Below, piece by piece: positions 58,425 through 64,000 of a stretch of DNA of 64,000 nt. Position 1 is the stretch's first letter. Every line of letters starts with the position of its first letter. The notes under the pieces were generated by a model, which was not told the DNA's origin, searched no databases, and saw only the letters and a list, made by a program, of their open reading frames with translations. Made by a program: the position numbers and the translations under genes. The DNA comes from Pelomonas parva (GTDB lineage: Bacteria > Pseudomonadota > Gammaproteobacteria > Burkholderiales > Burkholderiaceae_C): NCBI RefSeq assembly GCF_043555835.1, contig NZ_JBIGHV010000010.1, positions 1 to 64,000 of the forward strand. The letters run 5' to 3'.

Positions 58425-60380
58425 ATGAAGAAGAAAACCTTCCTGCCTCTGCTGCTGGTCCTGGTCGCTGCCACCGCGCACGCCGACGTGCGCCTGGCCG
58501 AAGTGTTCAGCGACCACATGGTGCTGCAGCGCGACCAGCCGCTGAACGTGTGGGGCCAGGCCACGCCCGGCCAGACGCTGAGCATCGACCTCGGCGGCCG
58601 CAGCGGCACGGCCCGCGCAGGCACCGACGGCCGCTGGCGTGTGCAGCTGGCGCCGCTGCCGGCCGGCGGCCCGCACCGTCTGGTCGTCAAGGGCGACCAG
58701 ACGGTGACGCTGAACGACGTGCTGATCGGCGATGTCTGGCTGCTCGGCGGCCAATCCAACATGGAATGGCCGCTGGCGCAGACCGACACCGGCCCGCAGG
58801 AAATGGCCTCGCCGCAGAACGCGCAGCTGCGCCACCTGCGCGTGCCGCACCGCGCCAGCTTGAAGGCGGAGGCTGAGATCGCGCCGGCGCGCTGGGTCGT
58901 CGCCGAGCCCGGCCGCGTGGCCGAGTTCAGCGCCGTCGGCTACCACTTCGCCAAGCAACTGCAGGTCGTGCAGGGCGTGCCCATCGGCCTCATCAACACC
59001 GCCTGGGGCGGCTCCATGCTGGAGACCTGGATGAGCCGCGAAGCCGCGCTGCGCGACCCCGACCTCGCCCCCTTCGTCCAGAACCTGCCGGCTGACAACG
59101 CCGCCTTCGGCGCCACGCTGGCGCAGCGCACGCTGCCGCGCATCGCCGCCTGGCAGCCGGGCCTGCCGCTGCAGGGCGTGGACGCCGCAGGCTGGTCGGC
59201 CGCCAGCGACATCGACGGCAACTGGCCCACGATGAAGGCGCCAGGCAACTGGGAAGGCCAGGGCCTGCCCGGCGTGGACGGCGTGGTCTGGATGCGCAAG
59301 CGCGTCGAGCTGAACGGGGCCCAGGCAGCCGGCGCTGCGCAGCTCCACCTGGCCAAGGTGGATGACTGCGACGAGGCCTGGGTCAATGGCCAAAGGGTGG
59401 GCGGCCAGTGCGGCTGGGATCAGCCGCGCCGCTACACCGTACCCGCCGGCGTGCTGCGCGCTGGCGCCAACTGGATTGCCGTGCGCGTGACCGACAACGG
59501 CGGCGGCGGCGGCATCCATGGCGAAGCCGCCGAGCTGCTGCTGGACACCGCGGCAGGCGCGGTCTCGCTCGCCGGCGCCTGGCGGGCGCGCGTCGAGAAG
59601 GTCGCTGCGGCGGCCGGCCCGGCCATCAACGACGCGCCGACGCTGGGCCACAACGGCCTCATCGCGCCACTGCAAGGCCTGTCGGTGCGCGGCGTGCTCT
59701 GGTACCAGGGCGAGGAGAACGGCGGGCGCGCGGCCGCCTATGCCGACGGCTTCAAGCGTCTGATCCAGGACTGGCGCGCGCAGTTCGCCGACACGAAGCT
59801 GCCCTTCTTCTTCGTGCAGCTGGCGTCCTGGTTCCCGCTGGCCGACAACCGACCCGACGGCAACAGCTGGGCCGAACTGCGCGCCAGCCAGGCCGCTGCA
59901 CTGGCACTGCCCCACACCGGCATGGCCACGGCCATCGACGTGGGCGACGCGGTCGACATCCACCCGCGCAACAAACGCACCGTCGGCCAGCGCCTAGCCG
60001 GCCTTGCGATGCACGAGCTGGGCCTGCGTGCCGCGCCGGCCACGGGCCCGCGCCTGACCGGCCATCAGGCCAAGGGCAGCGAATTCGAGCTGCGTTTCGA
60101 CACCACCGTGGGCGGCCTGCGCACGGCCCGGACCGGCGAGCCGTTGCGCGGCTTCTACGTCGCCGGTACCGACCGCCGCTGGATGCCTGCCGAAGCGCGC
60201 ATCGACGGCGACCGCATCGTGCTGCGCAGTGCCGCCGTGGCCGCGCCCGTGGCGGCGCGCTATGCCTGGGTCAACAACGCCAGCGAAGCCAACGTCGTCG
60301 GCGGCGACGGCCTGCCGCTGCCGCCGCTGCGCACCGACGACTGGCCGCTTGAATCGGCCGCGCGGCGCTACGGGCGCTGA
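58425..60380 (+). CDS. CE20-like carbohydrate acetylesterase (sialate O-acetylesterase superfamily)
   Basis: A 651-residue exported SGNH-type esterase. Signal peptide (to TAHA), N-terminal beta domain, then the nucleophile Ser111 in LLGGQSNMEW. The hydrolase domain is split by an inserted jelly-roll (about 250-385, WMRKRVELNGAQAAGAAQLH). It then continues with RGVLWYQGEENGG and the catalytic Asp511-x-His513 (VDIHPRNK). Xanthomonas xyloglucan loci contain a CE20 acetylesterase with just this split layout, removing acetyl groups from galactosyl residues of xyloglucan. Sialate esterase activity is improbable in this context. Confidence 0.85.
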   Translation: MKKKTFLPLLLVLVAATAHADVRLAEVFSDHMVLQRDQPLNVWGQATPGQTLSIDLGGRSGTARAGTDGRWRVQLAPLPAGGPHRLVVKGDQTVTLNDVLIGDVWLLGGQSNMEWPLAQTDTGPQEMASPQNAQLRHLRVPHRASLKAEAEIAPARWVVAEPGRVAEFSAVGYHFAKQLQVVQGVPIGLINTAWGGSMLETWMSREAALRDPDLAPFVQNLPADNAAFGATLAQRTLPRIAAWQPGLPLQGVDAAGWSAASDIDGNWPTMKAPGNWEGQGLPGVDGVVWMRKRVELNGAQAAGAAQLHLAKVDDCDEAWVNGQRVGGQCGWDQPRRYTVPAGVLRAGANWIAVRVTDNGGGGGIHGEAAELLLDTAAGAVSLAGAWRARVEKVAAAAGPAINDAPTLGHNGLIAPLQGLSVRGVLWYQGEENGGRAAAYADGFKRLIQDWRAQFADTKLPFFFVQLASWFPLADNRPDGNSWAELRASQAAALALPHTGMATAIDVGDAVDIHPRNKRTVGQRLAGLAMHELGLRAAPATGPRLTGHQAKGSEFELRFDTTVGGLRTARTGEPLRGFYVAGTDRRWMPAEARIDGDRIVLRSAAVAAPVAARYAWVNNASEANVVGGDGLPLPPLRTDDWPLESAARRYGR

Positions 60381-60414
60381 CAACGAGTCTGACCTCTTTC
60401 GAAAGTACCTCCAC

Positions 60415-61623
60415 ATGCAGTCCCTCTTCCGACGCGCCGCGCGCGCCCTGACCCTGCTCTGCGTCGTTGCAGCTGCCCCGGCTCAGGCTCACGAAACGCT
60501 CAAGCTCGACGCCCCCAAGCCCAACCTCGCGCCCACGCCACCCATGGGCTGGAACTCGTGGAACAAGTTCAAGTGCGACGTCAGCGAGAAGCTGATCCGC
60601 GAACAGGCCGACGCCATGGCCGCCTCGGGCATGAAAGATGCCGGCTACCAGTACATCGTCATCGACGACTGCTGGCAGAAGAGCCGCGACGCCGACGGCA
60701 ACATCCAGGCCGATCCTGAGCGCTTCCCCAGCGGCATCAAGGCACTGGCCGACTACGTGCACAGCAAGGGCCTGAAGTTCGGTCTCTATTCCGACGCCGG
60801 CTCCCTGACCTGCGGCGGCCGCCCCGGCAGCGCCGGCCATGAGTTCCAGGACGCGCGCCAGTACGCCAAATGGGGCGTCGACTACCTGAAGTACGACTGG
60901 TGCCATACCGGCACCCGCAACGCCGAGGCCGCCTACACCATCATGGCCAAGGCGCTGCGCGAGTCGGGCCGCGACATCGTGCTGTCCATCTGCGAATGGG
61001 GTACTGCGCAGCCCGAGCGCTGGGCCCCCAAGCTCGGCCACCTGTGGCGCACCACCGGCGACATCTACGACGCCTGGGAAGGCAAGAAGGACTGGTCCAT
61101 GGGCATGACCAACATCCTGGACCTGCAGGCCGAGCGCGAGTCCGTTGCCGGCCCCAATGCCTGGGCCGACCCCGACATGCTGGAGATCGGCAACGGCAAC
61201 ATGACAACCACCGAGTACGAGAGCCACTTCTCGCTGTGGGCCATGCTGGCCGCGCCGCTGATCGCCGGCAACGATATGTCGAGGATGGACGCCGACACGC
61301 TGCGCATCCTGACCAACAAGGACGTGATCGCCGTCGACCAGGACGCGCTGGGCAAGCCGGGCCGCCGCGCGCTGAAGGAAGGCGACCTGGAAGTCTGGGT
61401 GCGTCCACTGCAGGGCGGCGAATACGCGGCCGTGCTGTTCAACCGTGGCAGGACGCCGGCCGACATGAAGCTGAACTGGGACCGCCTGGGCCTGCCCGGC
61501 AACCAGAAGGCTGACGTGAAGGACCTATGGAGCAAGAAGGTCGCGAAGGGCGTCAGCGGCAGCTACGGCGCGAGGGTCGCGCCGCACGGCGTGGTCATGG
61601 TTCGCGTCAAGCCCGCGCCATGA
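60415..61623 (+). CDS. GH27 alpha-galactosidase, classical type
   Basis: A 402-residue exported enzyme with a signal peptide to AQAHE. The GH27 pattern is textbook: PTPPMGWNSWNKF, IDDCWQ, FGLYSDAGSLTCGGRPGS, nucleophile Asp161 in YLKYDWC, acid/base in WADPDMLEIG, and FSLWAMLAAPLIAGNDMSRM. It is only distantly related to the two GH27-type enzymes at 53327 and 54815, which have a different nucleophile strand. It overlaps the next gene by 4 bases. It could remove alpha-galactose from other plant glycans in the same diet, such as galactomannan. Confidence 0.92.
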   Translation: MQSLFRRAARALTLLCVVAAAPAQAHETLKLDAPKPNLAPTPPMGWNSWNKFKCDVSEKLIREQADAMAASGMKDAGYQYIVIDDCWQKSRDADGNIQADPERFPSGIKALADYVHSKGLKFGLYSDAGSLTCGGRPGSAGHEFQDARQYAKWGVDYLKYDWCHTGTRNAEAAYTIMAKALRESGRDIVLSICEWGTAQPERWAPKLGHLWRTTGDIYDAWEGKKDWSMGMTNILDLQAERESVAGPNAWADPDMLEIGNGNMTTTEYESHFSLWAMLAAPLIAGNDMSRMDADTLRILTNKDVIAVDQDALGKPGRRALKEGDLEVWVRPLQGGEYAAVLFNRGRTPADMKLNWDRLGLPGNQKADVKDLWSKKVAKGVSGSYGARVAPHGVVMVRVKPAP

Positions 61624-63944
61624 GGATGAGGGCTCTTCTGCTCACGCTGGCGGTGCTGGCCGGCGGTGCACAAGCCGAGACGCTGACTGTGAAGGACGCC
61701 GGCTCGCTCGAAGCCGCCCTGCTCCAGGCCCGAGCCGACAAGCGCATCCGCCGCATCGAGCTGGCGAGCGGCCGCTACGCGCTGACCGCGCCCATCGTCA
61801 TCGACGAGACGCTGTCGGGCACGGGCAAGGAGCCCTTCGTGCTCGCCGCCGCGCCCGGCGCCCAACCGGTGCTGAGCGGCGCGTCGCCGCTGCCGGCGCT
61901 GCGCTGGGAACAGTGGCAGCACGGCATCTGGCGCGCGCGATTGAGCGGCACGTCGTTCCAGCGCCTGTGGATGGGGCAGCAGATGCTCGTGCGCGCCCGC
62001 TATCCCAATCTGGACCCGGCTGCGTCGGGCTTCGGCGGCGCGGCCGATGCCACGTCGCCCGAGCGCGTCGCACGCTGGCGCGACCCGCAGGGCGCGGTGC
62101 TGCACGCGCTGCACGGCTATGGCTGGGGCGGCCTGCAGATCCCCATCCTCGGCAAGAAGGCCGACGGCGGCCTGGACTACGGCCCGCAATTGGCCAACAA
62201 CCGCGTGATGCCGCCGAGCGACAAGGACCGCTGGATCGAGAACGTGCTGGAGGAGCTGGATGCGCCGGGCGAATGGTTCCACGACGGCAAGCAGGGCTGG
62301 CTGTACTTCAAGCCGCTGGCCGGCGAACGCCCGCCGACGCGTGGCTTTCGTGCCGGCACACACGAGGCGCTGGTGCGCATCGAGGGCCGCGCCCGAGACG
62401 TGCAGCATGTGCAGCTGCGCGGCCTGCAGTTCAGGGACACCGAGCCGACCTTCCTGAAGGCCACCGAGCCGCTGCTGCGCTCGGACTGGAAGTTCTACCG
62501 CGCAGGCGCCGTGACGGTCGAGAACGCGCGCGATGTGCGCATCGCCGACTCCGAGTTCACCGCACTGGGCGGCCATGCGGTGGTGGTCAGCGGCCGCGCC
62601 CAGCGTGTGGCCGTGTCGGGCAACCACATCCATGCCATCGGCGGCACGGCCATCGCCTTTGTCGGCCGGCCCGAGGCGGTGCGGTCGCCGCTGTTCGAGT
62701 ACCACGAGCGCTTGGAACTCGCGGCCATCGACCGCACACCCGGCCCCAAGTCGGACGCCTACCCCAAGGACTCCGAAGCCAGCGACAACCTCATCCATGA
62801 CATCGGCCAGATCGACCGCCAGGCCACCGGCGTGCAGATCGCGATGGCGGCGCGCATCACGGTCGACCACAACAGCATCTACCGCATACCGCGCGCCGGC
62901 ATCAACATCGGCGACGGCACCTGGGGCGGCCACCGCCTCACGCACAACGACGTGTTCGACACCGTGCGGCTGACGGGCGACCACGGCAGCTTCAACAGCT
63001 GGGGCCGCGACCGCTTCTGGCACCCCGACCGCGCCGAGATGGACCGCCGCGCGGCGGCCCACCCGGAGCTGGCGCTGCTGGACGCCGTCGAACCCATCGT
63101 CATGCGCCGCAACCGCTGGCGCTGCGACCACGGCTGGGACGTGGACCTGGACGACGGCGCCTCCAACTACGTCATCGAGGAGAACCTGATGCTGGCCGGC
63201 GGGCTCAAGCTGCGTGAGGGCTTCCAGCGCGTCGTGCGCAACAACATCCTCGTCAACGGCAGCTTCCATCCGCATGTGTGGTTCGACAACGGCGGTGATG
63301 TGTTCGAGTCCAACATCGTCATGGGTGGGCACCAGCCGGTGGAGATCAAGCACTGGGGGCGCAGCGTGAACCGCAACGTCTTTGCGAGCAAGGCCGACCT
63401 GCGACAGGCGCGGGGCCGCGGCAGCGACGCCGATTCGGTGGCCGGCTACCCGGGCTTTGCCGCGCCGGCGGAGGGCGACTACACGGTCACGAACGCTGCA
63501 CTGGCGTCACACATCGGCTTCGTCAACTTCCCCATGGACGACTTCGGCGTGCGCCCGGCGCGGCTGAAGGCCATCGCCTTGCAGCCGGCCTTCCCGGTGC
63601 CCAAGCAGCTCAGCTCCGCCACGCCGCTGCAGGCCGCGCAACAGCTGCATGGCCTCAGCCTCAAGCCGGTCGAGACGCTGGGCGAGCAGTCCGCCGCCGG
63701 CCTGGGCGACAAGGCCGGCCTCATCGTGCTGGCCGTCGAACCCTCAAGCCCCGGCGCGGCGGCAGGCCTGCAGCCGCGCGACGTCATCCTCACCAGCGGC
63801 CAGCAACAGATCAACGACCTCGCCACCCTTCAGTCGCTGCTCGCCGCCGGCCATAGCGTCGAACTCACCATCGCGCGCAATCAGGCGCGCGTTCTGCTGC
63901 ATTGGCCGCGGCAGGCGGCGGCATCAAGTCCGAGCAAACCATGA
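61620..63944 (+). CDS. Parallel beta-helix carbohydrate-active protein with C-terminal PDZ domain
   Basis: A 774-residue exported protein. Signal peptide to AQAET; an N-terminal region with VLAAAPGAQPVLSGASPLPA and a QRLWMGQQMLVRARYPN block; then a right-handed parallel beta-helix (about 250-620) with repeats such as VRIADSEFTALGGHAVVVSG and NHIHAIGGTAIAFVG. The last 80 residues form a PDZ domain (AGLIVLAVEPSSPGAAAGLQ, then PRDVILTSGQQQIN). Beta-helix proteins with this N-terminal layout resemble GH141 (fucosidase/xylanase), but I cannot assign the family firmly. Start ATG 61620 overlaps the GH27 stop. The PDZ fusion is unusual for a polysaccharide enzyme. Confidence 0.75.
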   Translation: MRMRALLLTLAVLAGGAQAETLTVKDAGSLEAALLQARADKRIRRIELASGRYALTAPIVIDETLSGTGKEPFVLAAAPGAQPVLSGASPLPALRWEQWQHGIWRARLSGTSFQRLWMGQQMLVRARYPNLDPAASGFGGAADATSPERVARWRDPQGAVLHALHGYGWGGLQIPILGKKADGGLDYGPQLANNRVMPPSDKDRWIENVLEELDAPGEWFHDGKQGWLYFKPLAGERPPTRGFRAGTHEALVRIEGRARDVQHVQLRGLQFRDTEPTFLKATEPLLRSDWKFYRAGAVTVENARDVRIADSEFTALGGHAVVVSGRAQRVAVSGNHIHAIGGTAIAFVGRPEAVRSPLFEYHERLELAAIDRTPGPKSDAYPKDSEASDNLIHDIGQIDRQATGVQIAMAARITVDHNSIYRIPRAGINIGDGTWGGHRLTHNDVFDTVRLTGDHGSFNSWGRDRFWHPDRAEMDRRAAAHPELALLDAVEPIVMRRNRWRCDHGWDVDLDDGASNYVIEENLMLAGGLKLREGFQRVVRNNILVNGSFHPHVWFDNGGDVFESNIVMGGHQPVEIKHWGRSVNRNVFASKADLRQARGRGSDADSVAGYPGFAAPAEGDYTVTNAALASHIGFVNFPMDDFGVRPARLKAIALQPAFPVPKQLSSATPLQAAQQLHGLSLKPVETLGEQSAAGLGDKAGLIVLAVEPSSPGAAAGLQPRDVILTSGQQQINDLATLQSLLAAGHSVELTIARNQARVLLHWPRQAAASSPSKP

Positions 63945-64000
63945 CCCGAGGTCAAGCATCAAGATGAGACAAGCCTCCCTCATCTCCTGGCCTCCTGGAC

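Noticed and set aside
1..64000. CRISPR arrays, rRNA and tRNA genes
   Set aside because: No regularly spaced repeats, no conserved rRNA segments and no cloverleaf with a T-loop were noticed on either strand by eye.
63945..64000. Possible start of another gene (ATG at 63964)
   Set aside because: Only about 12 codons are inside the window and no ribosome site or motif supports them.

Overview
This is a high-GC window, coding almost throughout. It most likely comes from a betaproteobacterium of the order Burkholderiales, in the Rubrivivax/Roseateles/Mitsuaria neighbourhood. That placement is inferred from GC content, the czc/cad gene types, the AtxE-type lasso cluster and the Tat-exported glycosidases; I could not run a phylogeny. 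No rRNA, tRNA or CRISPR array was seen.

Region 1 (1-16.7 kb) is a heavy-metal resistance island. A decayed GNAT acetyltransferase and a YnfA-type membrane protein lie at the left edge. Next come a MerR-controlled unit with a MerT-like protein, a Cys-containing unknown and a MerR regulator. A minus-strand Cd/Pb/Zn operon follows (P1B-type ATPase CadA, DUF3703 protein, CadR, two small Cys-rich exported peptides). Then comes a long minus-strand CzcCBA-type RND operon with accessory membrane and periplasmic proteins and a CDF transporter. A divergent czcR-czcS two-component pair and a CzcE-like protein complete it. A tyrosine-recombinase remnant at 16.3-16.7 kb marks the right edge.

Region 2 (16.7-31.6 kb) is a lasso-peptide locus. 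It holds a 39-residue precursor, a B protein (RRE plus cysteine protease), a C lactam synthetase and a D ABC exporter on the plus strand. On the minus strand are an AtxE2-like lasso isopeptidase, a TonB-dependent receptor with an STN signalling domain, a FecR-type anti-sigma factor and a FecI-type sigma factor. The predicted core is GELNKPVPEDNHVGQFRDI, with a Gly1-Glu9 ring. Having both a D exporter and an isopeptidase/TonB/FecIR module is unusual. Two transposase-derived proteins that have lost catalytic residues sit at the two ends: a RAYT-like protein followed by a truncated FecR, and an IS256/Mutator-like protein directly upstream of fecI. This is the most interesting part of the window.

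Region 3 (31.6-33.3 kb) is an accessory patch with small regulators (XRE, AlpA), small ORFs of low confidence and a small membrane protein.

Region 4 (33.6-64 kb) is a polysaccharide utilisation locus best explained by xyloglucan. A LacI regulator precedes 15 exported enzymes, all on the plus strand: GH74, GH5, GH29 x2, GH31, GH97, GH62, GH43, GH74 (lipoprotein), GH27 x2, GH42, a CE20-like acetylesterase, GH27, and a parallel beta-helix protein with a C-terminal PDZ domain. The endo-enzymes cut the glucan backbone; fucosidases, xylosidase, galactosidases, arabinofuranosidases and the esterase would strip side chains. Tandem paralogues and a shared leader plus N-terminal module on GH74 and GH5 point to recent duplication and module shuffling. 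No importer for the released sugars lies in the window.
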